A DNA stretch of 64,000 bases, from the NCBI RefSeq assembly GCF_029080175.1, contig NZ_JARFJC010000048.1. One strand, written 5' to 3'. Source of the stretch: Luteipulveratus flavus (GTDB lineage: Bacteria; Actinomycetota; Actinomycetes; Actinomycetales; Dermatophilaceae). Below, in pieces: positions 57,416 to 64,000 of this stretch (position 1 is its first letter; each line of letters starts with the position of its first letter). The notes beneath the pieces are model-generated. The model was not told the origin of the DNA, did not search any database, and worked only from the letters and a program-made list of their open reading frames with translations. The position numbers and the translations under genes are program-made.

Positions 57416-57446
57416 GGTCCAAATCGCCGCGCTGGCCGGCTCCGGC

Positions 57447-58100
57447 TCAGAGGTCGCGCGGACCCGCTCCCGCCAGGTCGACGACCTCCACGCCGCCGTC
57501 CAGGCCGAAGTCGCCGACGTGCTTGAGGTACATCCCCCGGGCCGGCGGGACCAGCAGTGCGTCGTGGATGGGCACCACCCGCCCCGGCTGGATCCGTCGG
57601 ACGAACGCGATGGTCTCCTTCACCGCGCACCAGGGCGCACTGACGGGTACGGCCAGCACGTCGACCGGCGCGGCGGGCTCGGCGTCCAGCGCGTCGCCCG
57701 GGTGGAAGAGCGACGGCTCCCCGTCGGCGGCGAGGAGGACGCCCAGGTTGTCGATGCGGTCGATGTAGGGGTGGATCTCGGCGTGCAGCCGACCCGCGGG
57801 TGTCACGGTGAGGGACCCGACCTCGTACGCCGCGCCCGCCTCGTGCGCGCTGACCTCCAGCCCCTCCCCCTGCAGGACCGCGCTGGTCTGCGGGTCGGCG
57901 CCCACCCTGGCCTGGGGGTTGCGGGCGATGAGGCCCTCGATCTTCTCCGGGTCGCAGTGGTCGGGGTGCTGGTGGGTGATCAGGATCGCGTCGAGCCCGT
58001 CCACGGCGTCGAAGTCGGAGAACGTGCCCGGATCGATGAGCACGCGCGCGCCGGCGCTCTCGACGAGGAGGCAGGAGTGACCCAGGTGAGTGACCTTCAT
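57447..58100 (-). CDS. MBL-fold metal-dependent hydrolase (UPF0173-like)
   Basis: A 217-aa metallo-beta-lactamase-fold protein: MKVTHLGHSCLLVESAGARVLIDPGTFSDF, metal motif ITHQHPDHCD, LHPGD-type FHPGDALDA and VPIHDALL. Substrate unknown. ATG 58100 is chosen because TACGGT lies 7 nt upstream; GTG 58109 is the longer alternative. It ends 48 nt before the iron-box gene, whose operator lies in between, so the two are separately controlled. Confidence 0.86.
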   Translation of the reverse strand: MKVTHLGHSCLLVESAGARVLIDPGTFSDFDAVDGLDAILITHQHPDHCDPEKIEGLIARNPQARVGADPQTSAVLQGEGLEVSAHEAGAAYEVGSLTVTPAGRLHAEIHPYIDRIDNLGVLLAADGEPSLFHPGDALDAEPAAPVDVLAVPVSAPWCAVKETIAFVRRIQPGRVVPIHDALLVPPARGMYLKHVGDFGLDGGVEVVDLAGAGPRDL

Positions 58101-58107
58101 ACTCGCC

Positions 58108-58113
58108 ACCGTA
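58108..58113 (-). promoter_or_regulatory. -10 element of leaderless MBL-fold gene
   Basis: TACGGT on the minus strand ends 7 nt before ATG 58100. Confidence 0.5.
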
Positions 58114-58183
58114 CGTCCGCCCCGGAGGATCGACCCGAGATCCGGTCGACGCTCGTGCAGCGGAGGTGGGGACGATCGTCTCC

Positions 58184-58189
58184 TACGAT
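58184..58189 (+). promoter_or_regulatory. -10 element of leaderless guaB1
   Basis: TACGAT ends 6 nt before GTG 58196. Confidence 0.55.
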
Positions 58190-58195
58190 CGGGGG

Positions 58196-59656
58196 GTGAA
58201 GTTCCTCGGAGAGCAGTGGCCCGCGCACGACCTCACCTACAGCGACGTGTTCATGGTGCCGTCGCGCTCGTCGATCACCAGCCGGCTGGACGTCGACCTC
58301 GCCACCCCGGACGGCGCCGGTACGACGATCCCGCTGGTGGTCGCGAACATGACCGCCATCTCGGGCCGTCGGATGGCCGAGACGATCGCCCGACGCGGTG
58401 GCCTCGCGGTGCTGCCGCAGGACATCCCGGTCCACGCCGTGCAGGAGACGATCGCCTACGTCAAGAGCCGGCACACGGTCTTCGAGACGCCGGTCACCGT
58501 CGCGCCGGAGGTGCCCGTCTCCCAGGTCCTCGCGCTCCTCGGCAAGCGCGCGCACCGGCGCGCGGTCGTCGTGGACGCGCAGGAACGACCGCTCGGCGTC
58601 GTCAGCGAGAAGGACTGCCTCGAGGTCGACCGGTTCACCACGGTCGCCGACGTGATGAGCACCGACCTCATCACGGTCGAGGCGGACGCCGACCTCGGCG
58701 ACACGTTCGACCGGATGACTCACCAGCACCTCGACCTCGCACCCGTGGTCGACGACGGCCGCCTCGCCGGCGTGCTCACCCGCAAGGGCATCCTGCGCTC
58801 GGCCATCTACCAGCCGGCCCTGGACGACGCCGGCCGGCTGCGTCTCGGCGTCGCCATCGGCATCAACGGCGACGTCCGCGCGAAGGCGGAGACGATGCTG
58901 TCCGCGGGCGCCGACGTCCTCGTCGTGGACACCGCGCACGGCCACCAGGACAAGATGTTCGACGCCCTGAAGCTCGTCGGCCAGGCGCGCGACGCCCACG
59001 CCGAGCGTGGCGGGGTCCGCATCCCGGTCGTGGCCGGCAACGTCGTGTCGGCCGACGGCACCCGTGAGCTCGTCGACGCGGGCGCGGACATCGTCAAGGT
59101 CGGCGTCGGCCCCGGTGCGATGTGCACCACCCGGATGATGACCGGCGTGGGCCGTCCGCAGTTCTCCGCGGTCCTCGAATGTGCTTCTGCGGCAACCGAG
59201 CTGGGCGCAGAGGTGTGGGCGGACGGTGGGGTGAAGTACCCGCGGGACGTCGCGCTCGCGCTGGCTGCCGGCGCCGGCAGCGTGATGATCGGGTCGTGGT
59301 TCGCCGGTACCTGGGAGAGCCCCGGCGACCTCAACCGCGACCACAACGGCCGGCTCTACAAGGAGTCGTTCGGCATGGCCTCGGCCCGCGCGGTCAAGAA
59401 CCGCACCGCCGGCAGGAGCGCGTACGAGCGAGCCCGGTCGGCACTGTTCGAGGAGGGCATCTCCTCCTCGAAGATGTACCTGGACCCCGAGCGTCCCGGC
59501 GTGGAGGACCTGGTCGACATGATCGTCGCGGGCGTGCGGTCCAGCTTCACCTACGCCGGAGCCCGCAGCATCGCCGAGTTCCGCGAGCGGGCGACCGTGG
59601 GTGTGCAGAGCGCGAGCGGCTACGACGAGGGGCGGCCGCGCGAGACCTCCTGGTGA
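58196..59656 (+). CDS. guaB1: GuaB1 family IMP dehydrogenase-related protein (probable GMP reductase)
   Basis: A 486-aa IMPDH/GMPR-family barrel with an inserted CBS pair (about 95-215). The substrate-binding loop with catalytic Cys is VGPGAMCTTRMMTGVGRPQ. The N-terminus DLTYSDVFMVPSRSS, DTAHGHQDKM and WADGGVKYPRDVALALAAGA complete the core. Mycobacterial GuaB1 has been reported to act as a CBS-containing GMP reductase rather than an IMP dehydrogenase; that role is transferred by family resemblance. GTG 58196 is supported by a leaderless -10. The 3' end overlaps the convergent gene by 37 nt. Confidence 0.9.
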   Translation: MKFLGEQWPAHDLTYSDVFMVPSRSSITSRLDVDLATPDGAGTTIPLVVANMTAISGRRMAETIARRGGLAVLPQDIPVHAVQETIAYVKSRHTVFETPVTVAPEVPVSQVLALLGKRAHRRAVVVDAQERPLGVVSEKDCLEVDRFTTVADVMSTDLITVEADADLGDTFDRMTHQHLDLAPVVDDGRLAGVLTRKGILRSAIYQPALDDAGRLRLGVAIGINGDVRAKAETMLSAGADVLVVDTAHGHQDKMFDALKLVGQARDAHAERGGVRIPVVAGNVVSADGTRELVDAGADIVKVGVGPGAMCTTRMMTGVGRPQFSAVLECASAATELGAEVWADGGVKYPRDVALALAAGAGSVMIGSWFAGTWESPGDLNRDHNGRLYKESFGMASARAVKNRTAGRSAYERARSALFEEGISSSKMYLDPERPGVEDLVDMIVAGVRSSFTYAGARSIAEFRERATVGVQSASGYDEGRPRETSW

Positions 59657-60378
59657 CCCTCCCGCTGCTCCAGCAGTGCGGTCAGCGCGGTGAGGTGGTC
59701 GGTGGTGATCACGTCGACGCCGGCGTCCAGCAGTGCCTCCCACAGCCGGCGACGGCTGCCTCGGGTCCACTCCGGCACGCCCCAGAAGCGCAGGAGCAGC
59801 CCGCGTTCGTGTGCCTCGTCGACGAAGCGGGTCAGCCGGGCGTGGTCCCGGGGCAGCAACGGTCCGAACCCGCTCCACCAGAAGTGGTCGCGCCAGTGGG
59901 CACTGACCAGCGGCATCCAGGCGGGGTCGGCCTCGGGCGGGACCAGGCCGAGCCGCCCATCGTAGGCCAGGTGCACCGAACCCGCGCGTACCGGACTGCG
60001 GTTGGCGAGCGTCCCCGACAGCAGAGCCGTCACGGGGCGGCGGACCACGACGTCGTCGACGACGTGGGTGAGCACGTCGTCGTACGCGCTCAGCGCTCGC
60101 TCGATCACCGGTAGGGACGCGGCCGGCTCCGACTTCACGTCCAGCACCAGGTACAGCCGGGTCAGGTCGGCGGCGCGATCCCGCAACGGGTCGAGGTAGA
60201 GCTCGGCCAACGTGTGCCGCGCGTCCCGCCGGTCGTGGCCGACGAGCACCTGGTCGCCGACCACCCAGACGTCCGGCTCGATCCAGGCGCAGCCGTGCTC
60301 CAGGGCGTCCAGCAGCGGGCGCCGCCGGTCCTCGTCGTTGTGCGACCAGGCGGCCATCCACGATCGACGACCCTGCAT
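59620..60378 (-). CDS. GDPD/PI-PLC-like phosphodiesterase, cytoplasmic paralog
   Basis: A 252-aa protein of the glycerophosphodiester phosphodiesterase/PLC-like barrel: AAWSHNDEDRRRPLLDALEHG, WIEPDVWVVGDQVLVGHD, YLVLDVKSEPAASLPVI, VTALLSGTLAN and ITTDHLTALTALL. His/Asn and Glu-Asp metal residues are kept. No signal peptide. It is clearly a tandem paralog of the next gene, 24 nt upstream on the same strand. Substrate unknown. Confidence 0.8.
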   Translation of the reverse strand: MQGRRSWMAAWSHNDEDRRRPLLDALEHGCAWIEPDVWVVGDQVLVGHDRRDARHTLAELYLDPLRDRAADLTRLYLVLDVKSEPAASLPVIERALSAYDDVLTHVVDDVVVRRPVTALLSGTLANRSPVRAGSVHLAYDGRLGLVPPEADPAWMPLVSAHWRDHFWWSGFGPLLPRDHARLTRFVDEAHERGLLLRFWGVPEWTRGSRRRLWEALLDAGVDVITTDHLTALTALLEQREGHQEVSRGRPSS

Positions 60379-60402
60379 GTGGTCAGCCTGGCAGATGAGC
60401 GC

Positions 60403-61257
60403 TCAGTCGTTCGCGAGCAGGAACGCCTGCAGGCCGGCGAGGTCGTCGGTGTTGAGGACGTCGACGTCCGCGGCGAGCAGCTCGCGCCAGACCGCCTCGC
60501 GCGAGGGCAGCGCCAGGTCGGGCGTGTTCCAGTAGCGCACCTGGTAGCCGCCGGCGTGCAGCTCGGCGACCTGGCGCCGCAGCATGACGCGCTGGTCGGC
60601 CGGCATCGGTCCGACGCCCAGCCAGGTGAAGTGGTTGATCCAGTTGTCGCTGACCAGCGGGATCTGCTCTGCGGTCGCGCCGGCCGGCAGCCGGCCGATG
60701 CGTCCGTCGAAGCCGAACCACCGCGTGTCGGAGTCCGGGGCGACGATGTTGGCGAGCGTCCCTGACAGCACCGCGGTCACCGGACGCCGACGCCGGCGGC
60801 CGTGGACCCAGGAGGTCATCAGCTCCGGGTAGGCCGCGAGCTGCCGCTGCAGCACCGGGTACGCCGCCGGACCGTCGGACTTGACGTCGATCAGCAGCCG
60901 CAACGAGCCCTTCCAGCCCGGAAAGACCGAGTGACCCTGCTGCCGGACGATGCGGCGCAGCGGGTCGAGGTAGTGGCTGCGCAGGGTCATCGACGGGTTC
61001 GGCCCGTCGTGGCCGAGGTAGAGGTCGCCGTCGACGAGCCAGACGTCGGCCTCGACCGAGGTGAACCCGTGGTCCAGGGCGTCGAGGAGCGGGCGCTCGT
61101 GCTCGTAGTCGTTGTGGGCGTGGGCGCGCCGCAGCGGACGCGGCCCGGACGGCCGGCGCGCGGTCGTACTCGCGTCGGCGCGGGAGGAGAGGGCGACGGG
61201 CGCGGCGAGGCCGACGGCGCCGGCGACGAGCAGCTTGCGGCGGGAGATCGCTGACAT
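60403..61257 (-). CDS. exported GDPD/PI-PLC-like phosphodiesterase
   Basis: A 284-aa paralog of the downstream gene. The N-terminus SRRKLLVAGAVGLAAPVALSSRADA has a Tat-like twin-Arg motif, hydrophobic core and AxA site, so it should be exported. The catalytic pattern is HAHNDYEHERPLLDALDHG, SVEADVWLVDGDLYLGHDG, LRLLIDVKSDG, LSGTLANIVAPD and VLNTDDLAGLQ. Likely acts on phosphodiesters outside the membrane. Start chosen at the signal peptide ATG. Confidence 0.83.
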   Translation of the reverse strand: MSAISRRKLLVAGAVGLAAPVALSSRADASTTARRPSGPRPLRRAHAHNDYEHERPLLDALDHGFTSVEADVWLVDGDLYLGHDGPNPSMTLRSHYLDPLRRIVRQQGHSVFPGWKGSLRLLIDVKSDGPAAYPVLQRQLAAYPELMTSWVHGRRRRRPVTAVLSGTLANIVAPDSDTRWFGFDGRIGRLPAGATAEQIPLVSDNWINHFTWLGVGPMPADQRVMLRRQVAELHAGGYQVRYWNTPDLALPSREAVWRELLAADVDVLNTDDLAGLQAFLLAND

Positions 61258-61348
61258 GCGCCCACCCTCGCGACGCACCCGTGTCGGTGGGCGTCGGTCG
61301 GGCGACGAGTGGGCGAAGCCTGGTCGTACGGGGTGTGGCGCGTGCTGC

Positions 61349-61732
61349 TCAGGCGGCGAGCAGCATCGCGTCGGGCGTGCGAACCGGCGCGGCCGACCGC
61401 TGAGTGCGCAGCTCGTGGACGACCGGTGGGGCTGAGACGGCCGACAGCTCCCGGTGCGCGCCGGCGACGAGGTCGGCGACCGTCGCACCGAGGGCACCGC
61501 ACAGCGCGCCGAGCACCTCCGAGGAGGGTTCCTTCAGGCCGCGCTCGATCTCCGACAGGTACGGCATCGAGACGCCCGCCTCGCCGGAGACGTCCGCGAG
61601 GGTGCGGCCCTGCCGCAGCCGCGCCTCGCGCAGCAGGCGGCCGAACACGTCGCGCAGCAGCGGCGCCGGAGCGGCCTCGCGCACCGGAGGTAACGCGGTG
61701 ACCGTCGCGATCGACTGCTGCCTGCGGCTCAT
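61349..61732 (-). CDS. XRE-family transcriptional regulator, ClgR-like
   Basis: A 127-aa protein with one HTH (about 28-85): FGRLLREARLRQGRTLADVSGEAGVS, MPYLSEIERGLKEPSSEVLGALCGALG. This resembles ClgR/PopR-type regulators of Clp and stress genes, though the C-terminus (VHELRTQRSAAPVRTPDAMLLAA) is short. ClgR is subject to Clp degradation through hydrophobic Ala-ended tails, and this protein also ends LLAA. Leaderless start with TAGGCT 6 nt upstream. Targets unknown. Confidence 0.8.
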   Translation of the reverse strand: MSRRQQSIATVTALPPVREAAPAPLLRDVFGRLLREARLRQGRTLADVSGEAGVSMPYLSEIERGLKEPSSEVLGALCGALGATVADLVAGAHRELSAVSAPPVVHELRTQRSAAPVRTPDAMLLAA

Positions 61733-61738
61733 ATGCCG

Positions 61739-61744
61739 AGCCTA
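61739..61744 (-). promoter_or_regulatory. -10 element of leaderless XRE gene
   Basis: TAGGCT on the minus strand ends 6 nt before ATG 61732. Confidence 0.55.
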
Positions 61745-61821
61745 GAGCGCCTGTGCGATGTGGGCGCGACGATCCTGTCCGCGGTCAGCGAACAGGTCGG
61801 CCCTGACGGTGTGACTCACCG

Positions 61822-61840
61822 CGCGGTGCGGCACACCGCG
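61822..61840 (-). terminator. hairpin after rnpB
   Basis: CGCGGTG/CACCGCG with a 5-nt loop, 14 nt past the 3' end of the RNase P RNA on the minus strand. Confidence 0.5.
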
Positions 61841-61853
61841 TGGTGGGTGGGGT

Positions 61854-62234
61854 GGATGAGTCGGCCGGTACGCCGGGTTCTGTTCCGCCGCACCGTTACC
61901 AGTGCGGCGGCGACGACCATCCATCTACGACGACTGTTGCCAGCCGCCTCCAGCGGTCTACCCGCATGCTCGGGCGGGCCGCCCTCGGACGCATGCTGTC
62001 CGACCTTGCTCCAGGTGGGGTTTACCGAGCCGCCCCAGTCACCTGGGGCGCTGGTGGTCTCTTACACCACCGTTTCACCCTTACCCCCGGCCGAGGCCGG
62101 AGGCGGTCTGTTCTCTGTGGCACTGTCCCGCGGGTCACCCCGGATGGCCGTTAACCATCACCTTGCCCTGTGGAGCCCGGACGTTCCTCGGCGCCGGGCG
62201 GACCCGGCGACGCGGCCGTCTGGCCGACTCATCC
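61854..62234 (-). ncRNA. rnpB: RNase P RNA (class A)
   Basis: Catalytic RNA that matures tRNA 5' ends. On the minus strand the ends pair as helix P1: GGATGAGTCGGCC (from 62234) with GGCCGACTCATCC (to 61854). Universal blocks are present: GAGGAACGTCCGGGCTCC with ACAGGGCA near the 5' end, GGTAAGGGTGAAACGGTG in the middle and ACAGAACCCGGC near the 3' end. Length about 381 nt. A 240-aa open frame on the plus strand across it is chance. Boundaries are set by P1 and may be off by a few bases. Confidence 0.95.
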
Positions 62235-62241
62235 ACTGGGA

Positions 62242-62248
62242 CAGACTA
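62242..62248. promoter_or_regulatory. overlapping divergent -10 elements of rnpB and the PLP enzyme gene
   Basis: On the minus strand TAGTCT (62243-62248) ends 8 nt before rnpB. On the plus strand CAGACT (62242-62247) ends 6 nt before GTG 62254. The two hexamers share five bases, so both polymerases cannot bind at once. Confidence 0.6.
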
Positions 62249-62253
62249 GTGCC

Positions 62254-63345
62254 GTGGAGCCCGTACGTGACATCGCCTCGAGCAGCTGCCCCGACCGCGC
62301 CTGGATCGACGAGGCGGTGCGCCGGCTGCTCGCGGACGCCAACCGCAGCGCCGACACGCACCTGGTCAAGGTGCCCCTGCCCGAGGGCTGGGAGGTCGAC
62401 CTCTACCTCAAGGACGAGTCGACGCATCCGACCGGCAGCCTGAAGCACCGCCTGGCCCGCTCACTGTTCCTGTACGCGATCTGCAACGGCTGGATCGGCC
62501 CGCGCACCACCGTGATCGAGGCGTCGTCCGGTTCGACGGCGATCTCCGAGGCGTACTTCGCGCGGATGATCGGCCTGCCGTTCGTCGCGGTGATGGCCCG
62601 CTCGACCAGCCCGGAGAAGATCGCCCTGATCGAGCGCGAGGGTGGCACCTGTCACCTCGTCGACGACCCCGGCTCGGTGTACGACGTCGCCCGCGAGCTG
62701 GCGGCCGGCTGCGACGGGCACTACATGGACCAGTTCACCTACGCCGAGCGGGCGACCGACTGGCGCGGCAACAACAACATCGCCGAATCGGTCTTCGAGC
62801 AGATGGCGCTGGAGCGGCACCCGGTCCCCGCCTGGATCGTCGTCGGCGCCGGCACCGGTGGCACGTCGGCGACCATCGGCCGCTACACCCGCTACCGCGG
62901 ACTGTCGTCGTGCCTCGCGGTCGTCGACCCTGAGGGCTCGGCGTTCCTGAAGAGCTATGCAGGAGAGGGGGTTTCAGGCTCCGGGTCGCGCATCGAGGGC
63001 ATCGGTCGACCACGCGTGGAGCCGAGCTTCAACCCGCTCGTCGTCGACCGCATGCTCGGCGTCCCCGACGCGGCGTCCGTCGCAGCCATGCGGTTCCTGC
63101 GCGAGCGCACCGGCCTGCGCGCGGGCGCCTCGACGGGCACCAACCTGTACGGCGCCCTGCTGCTGGCGTGCGAGATGCGGGCGGAGGGCCGCGCCGGGAG
63201 CATCGTGACCCTGCTGTGCGACCACGCGGAGCGCTACCGGCAGACGTACGACGACGAGGGGTGGCTGGGCCGCCACGGACTCGACCTCACGCCGTACGAG
63301 GCGGTGCTGGAGAAGGCCTGGGACGACGGCACCTGGACCGGCTAG
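62254..63345 (+). CDS. PLP-dependent cysteine synthase-like enzyme
   Basis: A 363-aa fold-type II PLP enzyme related to cysteine synthase and CBS. PLP lysine K64 is in HPTGSLKHRLA, the phosphate/substrate loop is EASSGSTAISEAYFARMIG, and the glycine-rich phosphate cup is VGAGTGGTSATIGRYTRYRG. The substrate loop SSGSTA differs from TSGNTG of O-acetylserine sulfhydrylases, so substrate is uncertain; an L-cysteine desulfhydrase role has been suggested for similar proteins. Its 3' stop shares CTAG with the convergent ribonuclease gene. Confidence 0.87.
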   Translation: MEPVRDIASSSCPDRAWIDEAVRRLLADANRSADTHLVKVPLPEGWEVDLYLKDESTHPTGSLKHRLARSLFLYAICNGWIGPRTTVIEASSGSTAISEAYFARMIGLPFVAVMARSTSPEKIALIEREGGTCHLVDDPGSVYDVARELAAGCDGHYMDQFTYAERATDWRGNNNIAESVFEQMALERHPVPAWIVVGAGTGGTSATIGRYTRYRGLSSCLAVVDPEGSAFLKSYAGEGVSGSGSRIEGIGRPRVEPSFNPLVVDRMLGVPDAASVAAMRFLRERTGLRAGASTGTNLYGALLLACEMRAEGRAGSIVTLLCDHAERYRQTYDDEGWLGRHGLDLTPYEAVLEKAWDDGTWTG

Positions 63346-64000
63346 GCCAGCCGGAGCACGACCTTGCGGGCGGCGATGTCCGCACTCACGACCACGGCCT
63401 GCACATCGGCGCCGAGCTCGGCGTCGCCCGGGCACTCCTGGACGACGGCGAAGTCCTTCAGCTGCAGCAGGACGCCCTTCTCCCGCTTCTCGACCACGGA
63501 CGCGGCCACCGACTCACCGACGTGGCTGGACAGCACCGCCGCCTCGGTCGCGTCCGCGCACGCCCGCTCGACCTTTCCGGCGAGCTGGTCGGTGCGCTGC
63601 ATGATCTCCGGCAAGGTCGGCAGGGCCTGCTTGACCCACTCGGGAACCTCGGCGTCCCGGCTCAGCGCCTCGCAGATCGCCAGCCCGAACCGGTCGACCA
63701 GCCGCCGCAGCGGTGCGGTGACGTGGGCGTACGGCGCGGCGACCGCGGCCTGCTCGGGCTGGTCGGGCACGTCTCCGTCGAACGGGGTGTAGCCGGCGCC
63801 GCGGAAGAGGGTGGTGGCCGCATGGATCAGGGCCAGGCGCCGGGGGTCGGACCGGTCGAGGGTCCGCAGGAACTCGCCGTACGGCTGCTCGGCCGGCCAC
63901 GGCACACCCAGCGCCGCGGCCTGCCGGTGGAAGCGCTGCAGCGCCTCCTGGTCGGCGGCGGGCATCGTGCGCAGGATGCCGATCTGCGCGTGCAGCATCA
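63342..64000 (-). CDS. RNB-domain ribonuclease (3' part only)
   Basis: The C-terminal ~218 residues of an RNase II/R-type 3'-5' exoribonuclease; the 5' part is beyond the right window edge. RNB-core end motif: PYAHVTAPLRRLVDRFGLAICEAL. Then a helical stretch (MQRTDQLAGKVERACADATEAAVL) and a short beta-rich C-terminal S1-like segment (EKREKGVLLQLKDFAVVQ). The S1-like tail is shorter than in RNase R, as in the actinobacterial RNB proteins. Confidence 0.85.
   Translation of the reverse strand, partial: MLHAQIGILRTMPAADQEALQRFHRQAAALGVPWPAEQPYGEFLRTLDRSDPRRLALIHAATTLFRGAGYTPFDGDVPDQPEQAAVAAPYAHVTAPLRRLVDRFGLAICEALSRDAEVPEWVKQALPTLPEIMQRTDQLAGKVERACADATEAAVLSSHVGESVAASVVEKREKGVLLQLKDFAVVQECPGDAELGADVQAVVVSADIAARKVVLRLA

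Noticed and set aside
61733..62443. A 236-aa plus-strand frame over the rnpB region.
   Set aside because: The region folds as RNase P RNA with universal sequence blocks; the frame is chance.
1..64000. CRISPR arrays, tRNA genes, insertion sequences, prophage or integrase.
   Set aside because: No regularly spaced repeats, tRNA-like T-arms, transposase or integrase motifs were seen by eye.

Overview
This window is a block of actinobacterial chromosome. The DNA is visibly very GC-rich and GTG starts are frequent. Genes in operons overlap by ATGA or GTGA, and many genes appear to be leaderless, with a TANNNT hexamer 6-8 nt before the start codon. The gene orders infC-rpmI-rplT-rRNA methylase-histidine kinase-pheS-pheT-argCJBDFR, hisD-hisC-hisB-x-hisH-priA and glnA2-glnE are those of Actinomycetota. 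PriA in place of a HisA/TrpF pair, polyphosphate glucokinase, GuaB1 and an iron-box operator point the same way. A position in Micrococcales or a near relative is a guess; the genus cannot be read from the sequence. No phage, insertion sequence, CRISPR array or tRNA gene was seen, so this is mostly housekeeping chromosome with small accessory inserts.

Layout. 1-377: promoters and antitermination-like leader of an rRNA operon whose 16S gene lies just left of the window. 378-2283: tyrS and a 3-methyladenine glycosylase. 2409-3951: an accessory pair, a cysteine hydrolase and a GlxA-type regulator. 3948-11156: arginine operon argC-J-B-D-F-R-H on the minus strand, behind an ArgR-like operator. 11272-16143: pheST and an orphan sensor kinase. 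16242-18251: a molybdopterin oxidoreductase on the opposite strand, breaking a normally contiguous block. 18232-20591: rRNA methylase, L20, L35 and IF3 with a structured leader; IF3 appears to start at AUC. 20731-25153: an MFS transporter, then an acyltransferase and a membrane glycosyltransferase with a degenerate GGDEF-like N-terminus. 25448-27489: Fur-family regulator and catalase. 27607-29261: small genes. 29291-36521: polyol operon (SorC regulator divergent from binding protein, two permeases, polyol dehydrogenase, xylulokinase) without its own ATPase. 36595-39921: dihydrolipoamide dehydrogenase, a thioredoxin-reductase-like flavoprotein with a divergent XRE-cupin regulator, and a SHOCT protein. 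39928-45769: histidine operon. 45874-50189: glnE and glnA2. 50282-55970: secreted M6 metalloprotease, MFS transporter, small conserved protein, map and ppgK. 56019-58100: FemAB-like transferase, a tiny cysteine-rich protein behind a near-perfect DtxR/IdeR box, and an MBL-fold hydrolase. 58196-61732: guaB1, two tandem GDPD-like phosphodiesterases and an XRE regulator. 61854-62234: RNase P RNA, divergent from a cysteine-synthase-like enzyme with overlapping -10 elements. The window ends inside an RNB-domain ribonuclease.

How the parts work together. Most genes form self-contained pathways: arginine from N-acetylglutamate (argG is missing here), histidine, translation factors, nitrogen control through glutamine synthetase and its adenylyltransferase, and polyol uptake leading to xylulose 5-phosphate. 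The most interesting unexplained items are the GGDEF-like/GT2/acyltransferase polysaccharide operon, the iron-box-controlled four-cysteine peptide, the AUC start of infC, and the back-to-back rnpB/PLP-enzyme promoter.
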